Assembly (NCBI GenBank): GCA_002439605.1
Contig: DJOI01000066.1
Coordinates: forward strand, 4,678-30,369
Length of the DNA: 25,692 bases
Direction of reading: 5' to 3'
Source of the DNA: Candidatus Segatella mututuai
GTDB lineage: Bacteria; Bacteroidota; Bacteroidia; Bacteroidales; Bacteroidaceae
The position numbers and the translations under genes were made by a program. Numbering within the stretch: the first letter of the stretch is position 1; each line of letters opens with the position of its first letter. Below the pieces are notes generated by a model. It saw only the letters and a list, made by a program, of their open reading frames with translations, was not told the origin of the DNA and did no database searches. This document shows positions 8,252 to 14,459 of the stretch, piece by piece.

Positions 8252-9613
8252 ATGAAAAAAGTTATCATTACAATTATTGGATTGTTTTTAATCTGCGTCA
8301 TTAGTACGAATACTATCAAGGCGCAAGACAACCAAACTTTTCGCAAATGGGCACAGACACCTCCTATGGGATGGAATAGTTGGGATTGTTATGGGCCTAA
8401 TGTTACAGAAGCTGAAACAAAAGCCAATGCTGACTTTATGGCGAAAAACTTAAAGCAGTATGGCTGGGAATATGTAGTAGTAGATATTCGCTGGTTTGTT
8501 GCCAACGACAAGGCTGGTGGCTACAACGAGAACAACCCCGTATATGTCATCGACAATTACGGAAGATACCAACCTGCTGAGAATCGTTTCCCTTCATCAG
8601 TCAACGGCAAGGGCTTCAAGGCTCTCGCCGATTATATACATAGTAAAGGACTAAAATTTGGCATTCATATTATGCGTGGAATCCCAAAGGTTGCCGTTAT
8701 GCGCCACCTACCTATCAAAGGAACCAACGGAATTACCGCTGACCAGATCTATAGCGAAGAAGGTAGATGCAAATGGTTGAAAGACAATTATACCGTAGAT
8801 GCCTCTAAGCCTGGAGCACAAGAATACTACAATTCTATCTTTGACATGTATGCAGAATGGGGCGTGGATTTCATCAAGATAGACGACTTGTCTGCTCCAG
8901 ATTATCATCAGCCAGAAATCGACATGATTCGCAAGGCCATCGACCGAACAGGAAGACCTATCGTGCTCAGCACCTCTCCTGGGGAAACTCCAATCGCTGC
9001 TGCCAAACACGTGGATAGCCACGCTAATATGTGGAGAATGGTCAATGACGTTTGGGATATATGGTCAGACTTTACCCATCTCGTAAAAGTTGCCCACGAC
9101 TGGTACCCTTACATCGGAGAAGGCACATGGCCTGACTGTGATATGATTCCGCTCGGACACATCGCCATACGTGGAGAAAGAGGAGAAGACAGAATGACTC
9201 GACTTACAAAAGATGAGCAATACTCACTCATGACATTCTTTTGCATCTTCCGCTCACCGCTGATGTTTGGTGGCGACTTGCCTACCATCGATCCTTTCAC
9301 ATTGTCATTGCTCACCAACAAGGGTGTTTTGAAAATGCACAAAGATGGAAGCAATGTCAAAGAATTGTTTAATGATGGCAAAAAATTAGCGATCACCTCT
9401 AAAGACAGTAAGAATGGCGCTACATATTTGGCCATATTCAATCTCTCCGACCAAAAACAGCAAATACAAGTTCCATTGAGTTCTTTAGGTATTAAAGGAG
9501 CCAAAAAAGCCACTCTATTATGGCAAAACAAACAGGTAGGCAAGGTGAAAGGAAATGGAAAAGTAAAAGCTAACCTGAATCCTCATGCTTGTACATTATA
9601 CAGATTAGATTGA
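8252..9613 (+). CDS. GH27 family glycoside hydrolase (alpha-galactosidase / beta-L-arabinopyranosidase type)
   Basis: A periplasmic or exported retaining glycosidase of 453 residues with a signal peptide ending near IKA-Q (24). The clan-D barrel signatures are present: PPMGWNSWDCYG (37-48), nucleophile Asp211 in DFIKIDDLSAP, general acid/base Asp266 in MWRMVNDVWD, and FRSPLMFGGDL. A C-terminal beta domain (about 365-453) follows. GH27 alpha-galactosidases have a double Asp in the strand YxxxDDxW that binds galactose O4/O6; here it reads VVVDIRWF, so the second Asp is Ile79. In the Streptomyces avermitilis GH27 beta-L-arabinopyranosidase the equivalent residue is also Ile (from memory), so activity on beta-L-arabinopyranosides is as likely as on alpha-galactosides. 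It starts 17 nt after the SusD remnant and ends before a terminator. Confidence 0.92.
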   Translation: MKKVIITIIGLFLICVISTNTIKAQDNQTFRKWAQTPPMGWNSWDCYGPNVTEAETKANADFMAKNLKQYGWEYVVVDIRWFVANDKAGGYNENNPVYVIDNYGRYQPAENRFPSSVNGKGFKALADYIHSKGLKFGIHIMRGIPKVAVMRHLPIKGTNGITADQIYSEEGRCKWLKDNYTVDASKPGAQEYYNSIFDMYAEWGVDFIKIDDLSAPDYHQPEIDMIRKAIDRTGRPIVLSTSPGETPIAAAKHVDSHANMWRMVNDVWDIWSDFTHLVKVAHDWYPYIGEGTWPDCDMIPLGHIAIRGERGEDRMTRLTKDEQYSLMTFFCIFRSPLMFGGDLPTIDPFTLSLLTNKGVLKMHKDGSNVKELFNDGKKLAITSKDSKNGATYLAIFNLSDQKQQIQVPLSSLGIKGAKKATLLWQNKQVGKVKGNGKVKANLNPHACTLYRLD

Positions 9614-9662
9614 GACTGAAAGTTTCAAGAATCATTCGTATCTATAATACTTCTATAAAAAG

Positions 9663-9703
9663 ACGTGTTTGAACAATAACAATTGTTGCTCAAACACGTT
9701 TTT
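9663..9703 (+). terminator. Terminator between the GH27 and GH97 genes
   Basis: ACGTGTTTGA (9663-9672) pairs with TCAAACACGT (9690-9699). An inner ACAAT/ATTGT can add pairs, and a short T run follows (to 9703). It separates the GH27 gene from the GH97 gene, so the latter may depend on read-through or an unseen promoter. Confidence 0.72.
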
Positions 9704-9728
9704 CAAAAAAGTTCCAAACAAAAATGGT

Positions 9729-11459
9729 ATGAAAAAAATATTTATTTCTATCCTCTCATCCATTCTTTTGAATGCCCCTTTACAGGCACAAGTGTATTCT
9801 GTGCAATCCCCTGATGGACATATTGCCTTGACCGTCTCGAACCAAGAGCAATTAACCTACTCTGTACAGTTAGACGGAAAAACACTTATCGCCCCATCTC
9901 CCATGGGATTTCAGTTGAAAGACGAAAAAGAGATGAATGGCAACTTTAGAGTAGAGAATGATGCCAAGGTCAAAAGCGGAACAGAGTCTTGGACTCCTAT
10001 TGTTCGCAACAAGCATGCCGTATGTCAGGTTCCCTATCAGGAACTCACGTTGAATCTAAAAGAAAAAGATGGCCAATATCGCCGCATGGACGTTGCTTTC
10101 CGTGTGATGAACGACGGCGTGGCATTTCGCTACACCCTCTATGGCATCTCAAGGTTGGGAAACAGGCAAATCACGAAAGAACTAACAGGTTATTCCATAC
10201 CAGAGTCTTCCATTCTTTGGATACCTGCATTCGGTTATGAGAACAATGGCAAGAGCTATAAGTCTGCTCAAGAAGGAGTATTCGAAAAGACTCCTGTAAA
10301 GAGCATAAAAACAGACATCCATGCAGGCTTGCCTGGCTTGATAAAAGTAGATGAGAAAAACTGGATGGCCATCACTGAAGCCAACTTAGACAATTACCCA
10401 GCATTCTACCTGGGTAGAAGCAAGGAGGCGAAGGAAGGCTACCAGATGTTGGACACCAAACTTACTCCTATTTGGGGTGAAGACGAAAATGGCGTGAAAG
10501 CCAGATTTGACGAAGCCGCAAACTCCTCGTGGCGTGTCATAATGATCGGGCACAACCCTGGAAAATTCATAGAGAGCGAAATCATTCGTTCACTCAACCC
10601 CGATTGCGCCATAAAAAACACAGAATGGATAAAGCCTGGAATGTCGGCTTGGGACCATTGGTGGAGCGGAGAAATAAAGATGGAGCAAAGCGTCATCAAG
10701 CAATATATAGACTTGGCTGCCAAAGAAAAATGGCCCTATATGCTTATTGACTGGACTTGGTATGGAGAATTCAACAATCCAAAAGCAGACATCACCAAAG
10801 TGGCACCTCAACTCAACATGCCAGAAATCATCGAATACGCAAAATCTAAAAATGTGGGCATTTGGTTATGGTTGAGATGCGAGGATGCCAACAACAACGA
10901 CCAGTACAAGCAAGCCTTCCCTCTCTATCATAAATGGGGGATAAAAGGTGTGAAGATAGACTTCATGGACCGTGATGACCAAGACATGGTAAACTGGTAT
11001 CGTCGCATCATCAAGACAACAGCAGACAATGAACTGATGCTTGACCTGCATGGAGCCTATAAACCCGACGGCATAGAACGTACCTATCCACATGTGCTAA
11101 CAAGGGAAGGTGTGATGGGAGAAGAAAACTACAAGTGGTCCGACAAGATGACTCCGGAACACAATGTGACGTTGGCCTACACTCGCTTGCTGGCTGGGCA
11201 GATGGATTATACTCCTGGTGGTTTTCTCAATGTTACCCAGAAGCAATTCAAAAATCAATCGCCAACGCTCGTTTCGAATACGCGTGCTGCGGAACTTGCC
11301 AAATTCGTAGTATATGAAAGTCCATTCATGTGCTTCTGCGAACATCCAGACAACGTATATGGACAGGTGGGTGAAGACTTCGTTCAAAAAGTTCCAACCA
11401 CATGGGACGACATCAAGTTCTTAGGGGGAACCCCCGACACTTATGTAGCTTTAGCCTAG
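9729..11459 (+). CDS. GH97 glycoside hydrolase, cut short by an in-frame amber codon
   Basis: Exported GH97 enzyme, an alpha-galactosidase or alpha-glucosidase family typical of Bacteroidota. The ATG at 9729 is chosen because it begins a signal peptide (MKKIFISILSSILLNAPLQA-Q); an upstream in-frame TTG at 9669 adds an implausible Asn-rich leader that lies in the terminator. The N-terminal beta-sandwich (about 25-280) and catalytic barrel (about 290-560) are intact. GVKIDFMDRDDQDMVNWY carries the putative nucleophile Asp411, and LTREGVMGEE carries the putative acid/base Glu460. This resembles the retaining branch of the family (Bacteroides thetaiotaomicron BT1871-like alpha-galactosidase) rather than inverting SusB. 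A TAG at 11457-11459 stops translation at residue 576, removing the C-terminal beta-domain, which remains encoded in frame downstream. Confidence 0.88.
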   Translation: MKKIFISILSSILLNAPLQAQVYSVQSPDGHIALTVSNQEQLTYSVQLDGKTLIAPSPMGFQLKDEKEMNGNFRVENDAKVKSGTESWTPIVRNKHAVCQVPYQELTLNLKEKDGQYRRMDVAFRVMNDGVAFRYTLYGISRLGNRQITKELTGYSIPESSILWIPAFGYENNGKSYKSAQEGVFEKTPVKSIKTDIHAGLPGLIKVDEKNWMAITEANLDNYPAFYLGRSKEAKEGYQMLDTKLTPIWGEDENGVKARFDEAANSSWRVIMIGHNPGKFIESEIIRSLNPDCAIKNTEWIKPGMSAWDHWWSGEIKMEQSVIKQYIDLAAKEKWPYMLIDWTWYGEFNNPKADITKVAPQLNMPEIIEYAKSKNVGIWLWLRCEDANNNDQYKQAFPLYHKWGIKGVKIDFMDRDDQDMVNWYRRIIKTTADNELMLDLHGAYKPDGIERTYPHVLTREGVMGEENYKWSDKMTPEHNVTLAYTRLLAGQMDYTPGGFLNVTQKQFKNQSPTLVSNTRAAELAKFVVYESPFMCFCEHPDNVYGQVGEDFVQKVPTTWDDIKFLGGTPDTYVALA

Positions 11460-11702
11460 AAGACTGGTGAACAGTGGTACGTAGGTGTCATCAACAACAG
11501 CAAGCAACGCACCATCCGTCTCGACCTGAGCTTCCTGCCGAAAGGCAAGTACCAAATAGAATTTTGGAAAGATGGCAAGAAAGCCAATTCAGTAGCAACG
11601 GATTGCGAACATAAAGTCACAAAGACTTCTTCCACTAAGCCTTTGAGCGTTCAATTAGCCAATGCTGGAGGATATGTTTGTATCATCAGCCGAAAGCTAT
11701 AA
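11460..11702 (+). pseudogene. GH97 C-terminal domain stranded after the amber codon
   Basis: Eighty codons continue in the same frame after the TAG and end at TAA 11700-11702. They encode KTGEQWYVGVINN..., an R/L-rich strand (TIRLDLSFLPKGKYQIEFWKD) and GGYVCIISRKL, the expected C-terminal beta-sandwich of GH97 enzymes. No frameshift is needed, so a single base change (for example CAG to TAG) explains the break. Read-through, suppression or a sequencing error cannot be excluded from one sequence. Confidence 0.82.
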
Positions 11703-11819
11703 AAGGCTGTATCTGGAAAATGATCCATGAAATGGGTGGCATTTAGCCAAAACGTATCATGAGCGAATGCCCCCATGGAATTGAATGAAATAAATATGGT
11801 ACTTTTGGATAGAATATTT

Positions 11820-11827
11820 TATCTTTG
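11820..11827 (+). promoter_or_regulatory. Orphan -7-like box
   Basis: TATCTTTG matches TAnnTTTG but no gene follows on this strand; the 24-bp direct repeat begins 5 bp later. It may be the promoter of a gene that has been lost or replaced. Confidence 0.3.
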
Positions 11828-11831
11828 TAAC

Positions 11832-11855
11832 TAGGCTGTCCAATTTGATGTACCC
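11832..11855. repeat. 24-bp direct repeat, copy 1
   Basis: Identical over 24 bp (TAGGCTGTCC...GATGTACCC) to 12078-12101; each is followed by (A/G)CTTTT, giving 29 of 30 matching bases. The copies are 246 bp apart. On the reverse strand the enclosed DNA holds a 67-codon open frame (12063-11860, MPSNKING...) that I do not recognise. The pattern could be a small inserted or duplicated element, but no terminal inverted repeats were seen. Confidence 0.75.
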
Positions 11856-12077
11856 ACTTTTAAGCACAAAGTATGTTCCTCCGCTTTATCATAGGATTTT
11901 TGCGTAGGTTAGTTTCTTTCCAAAGTTTGACATTCCCTACAGTCTGCCTCCTCATAATTTCCCCGATGTTTACCTTACTAGCATTTGACAATTTTCCTAG
12001 CTTAGCCCTTATTGGTATATAGAGCACGGAAACTGTAAAACCATTGATTTTATTGGATGGCATAGCTGCTTTGAAGA

Positions 12078-12101
12078 TAGGCTGTCCAATTTGATGTACC
12101 C
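12078..12101. repeat. 24-bp direct repeat, copy 2
   Basis: Second copy of the repeat at 11832-11855. Immediately beyond it (12130 onward, reverse strand) lies the decayed HTCS relic, so this copy marks the edge of the interrupted sensor sequence. Confidence 0.75.
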
Positions 12102-12129
12102 GCTTTTTGTTTATTTCCTCACCAAAGTG

Positions 12130-12440
12130 TCAAAAGAACTCGTCGCCCCATTGCTGGCGATTGGCACAAATGCCAACAACATGAAAATGGACGACAAGGC
12201 AATAGAGAAGAAACTCTGTATCATCCAAGACTATGTATCCATCGTCCCTCCATTGCCAATAGCCTTCGGCATCATACCAGACAAAGCCCTCTGCATCAAT
12301 CAGAATCTTATTGATAGCCATTGTGGGAAGATAGCTCTGTGTAGGCAATGCCCCAACCATAACATTTTGCGCCATAAGAAAACCCAGGCACCGTTAGCAC
12401 GAGGACGAAGCTCAGCAGAATTTGTTAATCCTTATTTTCT
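12130..12440 (-). pseudogene. Decayed N-terminus of a second HTCS sensor
   Basis: Reading leftward from about 12440, one frame gives a signal-peptide-like run (LLSFVLVLTVPGFSYGA). After a frameshift near 12370, a second frame gives LPTMAINKILIDAEGFVWYD, then EGYWQWRDDGYIVL, the first Reg_prop blade of HTCS sensors (compare the fragment at 7190: LPVSSISYTIEDSEGYMWYG...CRDDGY). Homology is lost after about 12230 and the remainder of the ~1,300-residue sensor is absent. The surviving frame (12375-12130) is 81 codons. The gene is dead; boundaries are approximate. Confidence 0.55.
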
Positions 12441-12953
12441 CTATATTCCCACCATCGTCTCCAAGAGAAACTTCCCCGTCTTGGTCTTGAATACTTTCTT
12501 TTCGAAAGTTTTGATACTATCGGGAGCAATGTGGTCTTCGTAGGCATTGACAAGGAAATCTGCCTCCAAGAGAATTTGCCAGTCGATGCCTTCTACATTC
12601 TTATACGTATGATGATGGGCGATGAGGAAACAAACTCGCTCCACCTGCTCCTCTGTGTAGCCACCCACTTGCGCCAACACCTTGCGAGCCTCGGCTGGAC
12701 CTTCCTTCTCTTGATGCTTGCCATTGCAGTCTCCATACTTCTGTTCGCTCACATGGATGCCTATATCATGGAGGATAGCTGCAGTTTCAAGGATGAATAA
12801 GGTATCCTCGTCCACATTTTCCAACTTGGCGATAGTTGCAGCAAAATCGTGTACCTTCACGAAATGCTGGATACGAGGCAAATCTCCCTTGTCATACTCC
12901 ACCATTGCCAGAATCAATTTGCATGTTGTTGTTTCACACTCAAAACGCTTCAT
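12441..12953 (-). CDS. HD domain protein (predicted metal-dependent phosphohydrolase)
   Basis: A 170-residue cytoplasmic protein of the HD superfamily, hydrolases that act on phosphomonoesters or phosphodiesters of nucleotides. Metal-binding and catalytic residues are in place: His30/His35 region (RIQHFVKVHDFA), LHDIG (His62, Asp63), the AHHH cluster (113-115) and Asp132 in LLEADFLVN. The distal part is family-typical (FLLETMVGI end). It is transcribed alone, divergently from the rubredoxin operon 331 nt away, from a well-formed promoter. The physiological substrate cannot be inferred from sequence or neighbours. Confidence 0.88.
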   Translation of the reverse strand: MKRFECETTTCKLILAMVEYDKGDLPRIQHFVKVHDFAATIAKLENVDEDTLFILETAAILHDIGIHVSEQKYGDCNGKHQEKEGPAEARKVLAQVGGYTEEQVERVCFLIAHHHTYKNVEGIDWQILLEADFLVNAYEDHIAPDSIKTFEKKVFKTKTGKFLLETMVGI

Positions 12954-12990
12954 ACTTATAAAATCAAAAACTTAAATTACAAACACACTG

Positions 12991-13022
12991 CAAAACTAAT
13001 CATTTTTTCGGAAACAGACAAA
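12991..13022 (-). promoter_or_regulatory. Promoter of the HD-domain gene
   Basis: On the reverse strand TTTG (13022-13019), a 20-nt spacer and TAGTTTTG (12998-12991) match the Bacteroidota -33/-7 consensus. The leader is about 30 nt. Confidence 0.65.
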
Positions 13023-13165
13023 CCAACCAAAAGGAAAGATGGGACATCTCGTCTCTTTATATCGTATTTAGTCTCATTTTCAACAAATTCCGTACTACCA
13101 AACTATACGCTTTTGCTCGTAATTCAAAAATAATCTTTCCTTTTAACATCATTTACCTAAACAAA

Positions 13166-13197
13166 TTTGGAATTATTACAATATATATATACCTTTG
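13166..13197 (+). promoter_or_regulatory. Promoter of the rubredoxin-superoxide reductase operon
   Basis: TTTG (13166-13169), 20-nt spacer, TACCTTTG (13190-13197): a full match to the Bacteroidota -33/-7 consensus. The rest of the divergent gap (13023-13142) is AT-rich with no other feature seen. Confidence 0.75.
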
Positions 13198-13203
13198 CAA
13201 TAT

Positions 13204-13239
13204 CTATCAGACAGAGGAAGACTATCATTCTTCTGATAG
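13204..13239 (+). promoter_or_regulatory. 5' leader hairpin of the rubredoxin operon
   Basis: CTATCAGA (13204-13211) pairs with TCTGATAG (13232-13239). With the -7 box ending at 13197, the transcript should begin almost exactly at the hairpin base, a placement seen in 5' structures that protect mRNA. An inner GAAGA/TCTTC pairing is an alternative fold. Confidence 0.5.
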
Positions 13240-13284
13240 TAAGTGAATTAACAACAATATTAACTTCAAAAGAACAAAAACATT

Positions 13285-13449
13285 ATGAAGAAGTATATTT
13301 GCAACGTATGTGGATGGGTGTATGACCCAGCAGTAGGAGACCCTGACAATGGCATTGCTCCAGGTACTGCATTCGAAGACATTCCAGATGATTGGGTTTG
13401 CCCACTTTGCGGTGTCGGCAAGGATGAGTTCAGTCCTGTAGAGGAATAA
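13285..13449 (+). CDS. Rubredoxin
   Basis: A 54-residue one-electron carrier with a single Fe(Cys)4 site. The two knuckles are CNVCGWVYDP (Cys6, Cys9) and CPLCGVGKDEF (Cys39, Cys42), with the usual GTAFEDIPDDWVCP between them; the length is exactly that of classical rubredoxins. It is the first gene of a two-gene operon: the desulfoferrodoxin gene begins 29 nt downstream, and rubredoxin is the known electron donor to superoxide reductase. It is expressed from a consensus promoter with an ~80-nt leader. Confidence 0.97.
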   Translation: MKKYICNVCGWVYDPAVGDPDNGIAPGTAFEDIPDDWVCPLCGVGKDEFSPVEE

Positions 13450-13465
13450 AAGCTTATCATTTAAT

Positions 13466-13471
13466 AGGAGG
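13466..13471 (+). promoter_or_regulatory. Canonical Shine-Dalgarno before the superoxide reductase gene
   Basis: AGGAGG lies 7 nt before the ATG at 13479. Full Shine-Dalgarno motifs are uncommon in Bacteroidota and most genes in this window lack one. Confidence 0.7.
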
Positions 13472-13478
13472 AACGATT

Positions 13479-13862
13479 ATGACTAAGAACAGAGAAATCT
13501 ACCGTTGCACAGAGTGTGGCAACGTGGTGGAAGTTGTGAACCCGGGAGCTGTGCCCTGTTGTTGCGGTCAACCAATGAAACTACTGAAAGAGAACACTTC
13601 AGATGGTGCCAAGGAAAAGCATGTACCCGTGATAGAACCAATCAATGGTGGATATCGAGTAAAGGTAGGAAGCACGGAGCATCCGATGCAGCCTGAGCAT
13701 TACATCCAATGGATAGAGTTGCTCACTCCTACCGATGTGCTTCGCCATGAGTTGAAGCCTGGCGAAAAGCCAGAAGCTGTATTCTTGACTAAAGCCGACG
13801 CCAAGGATGTAACGGCTCGCGAATACTGCAACCTGCATGGGTTGTGGAAAGGAGATATCTGA
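13479..13862 (+). CDS. Desulfoferrodoxin (class I superoxide reductase)
   Basis: Reduces superoxide to hydrogen peroxide without making oxygen, a defence suited to anaerobes. The protein (127 residues) has both domains of a 2Fe enzyme. The N-terminal desulforedoxin-like FeCys4 site uses Cys10 and Cys13 (CTECG) and a CCC run at 27-29, where related proteins have CC. The catalytic Fe(His)4Cys site uses His48 (EKHVP, with Glu46 and Lys47), His68, His74, Cys117 and His120 (CNLHGLW). It follows rubredoxin by 29 nt, behind a strong Shine-Dalgarno, and ends 3 nt before a terminator. Confidence 0.96.
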   Translation: MTKNREIYRCTECGNVVEVVNPGAVPCCCGQPMKLLKENTSDGAKEKHVPVIEPINGGYRVKVGSTEHPMQPEHYIQWIELLTPTDVLRHELKPGEKPEAVFLTKADAKDVTAREYCNLHGLWKGDI

Positions 13863-13865
13863 AAA

Positions 13866-13908
13866 GTGTCGCAACCTCACAAGATCCATGAGATCGCGAC
13901 ACCTTTTT
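13866..13908 (+). terminator. Terminator of the rubredoxin operon
   Basis: GTGTCGC (13866-13872) pairs with GCGACAC (13896-13902), followed by CTTTTT. The left arm contains TGTCGCAA, the half-site that recurs in the operator-promoters at 14.4 and 15.7 kb. Confidence 0.8.
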
Positions 13909-13940
13909 GCATAATCAATGAACTAAAATAGTTAAACCAC

Positions 13941-13982
13941 AGAGAGAGTTCCGTTCCGTGTAAACGGAACGGAACTCTCTCT
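13941..13982. terminator. Perfect 18-bp hairpin downstream of the rubredoxin operon
   Basis: Arms 13941-13958 (AGAGAGAGTTCCGTTCCG) and 13965-13982 are perfectly complementary around the loop TGTAAA, followed by a T-rich stretch. AAACCAC before it and GTGGTTT after it (about 14003) can form an outer stem. It may be a second, bidirectional terminator or a structured element of another kind. The stretch 13909-14459 otherwise holds only the ECF relic and the hairpins listed. Confidence 0.65.
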
Positions 13983-14013
13983 TTATACCTTTTTATTTTT
14001 ATAGTGTGGTTTC

Positions 14014-14250
14014 TTATCCCGAACTGGGGTTATAAGATAGGTAAATGCATGGGAACCAGTTGGCATATCGCTTATTCGCCTCCGTCTTATCCGTCAAGCG
14101 ATTGATACCTTTTTGCCAAGTATTCTCCATTCGCATACGTAGATAAGCAAAAACATTCTTGCTCTCTTTCTCGTCGTACAGGATGCAGACAGCCATCCCA
14201 TACATCCATAATACTGTCGGAACAGTGTTGTTATGTCTTTCTTATCCATC
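14014..14250 (-). pseudogene. Probable ECF sigma factor relic
   Basis: On the reverse strand an ATG at about 14250 gives MDKKDITTLFRQYYG, and the next frame continues as MYGMAVCILYDEKESKNVFAYL. Joined across a small frameshift near 14205, this reads like the start of region 2 of a Bacteroidota ECF sigma factor (typically ...FRxxYxxMYxxAxxILxDExESxDVVSDVFxxL), with about four codons missing at the DVVSD position. What follows (RMRMENTWQKG...) is not recognisable as sigma region 4. The gene is broken and short; the identification rests on this N-terminal pattern only. Confidence 0.45.
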
Positions 14251-14350
14251 ACGTACTTTTTACCATCTATTATCCCCAAGAAGAGAAAACGCTAACCCTA
14301 AGTTTGCTTTTTCTTTGTAAAAGTACTCTTTTTCTTCCCTTTTTACAAGA

Positions 14351-14390
14351 AACCTATCGCAAGAAAAAAGCGAGATTGCGACAGGTTTTT
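14351..14390 (+). terminator. Orphan hairpin with TTGCGACAGG-T5 end
   Basis: AACCTATCGCAA (14351-14362) pairs with TTGCGACAGGTT (14376-14387) with one A-C mismatch, followed by T's. No forward gene ends just before it. The right arm is the same sequence as in the two operator-promoters that follow, so it may belong to the same repeat family. Confidence 0.55.
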
Positions 14391-14400
14391 CGTTAGAAAG

Positions 14401-14442
14401 TTGTCGCAATCGCATATTTTTTGTAACTTTGCGACAGGTTTT
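14401..14442 (+). promoter_or_regulatory. Promoter with inverted-repeat operator, copy 1
   Basis: TGTCGCAA (14402-14409), 19 nt, TTGCGACA (14429-14436). Inside it are a -33-like TTG (14401-14403) and, 20 nt later, the -7 box TAACTTTG (14424-14431). The left half-site covers -33 and the right half-site covers -7 and the start point, the arrangement expected of a repressor operator. It drives the gene at 14460. Confidence 0.68.
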
Positions 14443-14459
14443 AACAAATAAAGACAAAT

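Noticed and set aside
9669..9728. TTG start adding 20 residues to the GH97 enzyme
   Set aside because: The extra residues come from the terminator hairpin and would mask the signal peptide that begins at the ATG 9729.
11860..12063. Reverse 67-codon frame between the 24-bp direct repeats, as a transposase or regulator gene
   Set aside because: It is open and slightly basic but has no motif I can name; listed only within the repeat description.
12531..12800. Forward frames opposite the HD-domain gene
   Set aside because: The reverse frame carries the full HD metal-binding set and a consensus promoter; the forward frames are shadows.
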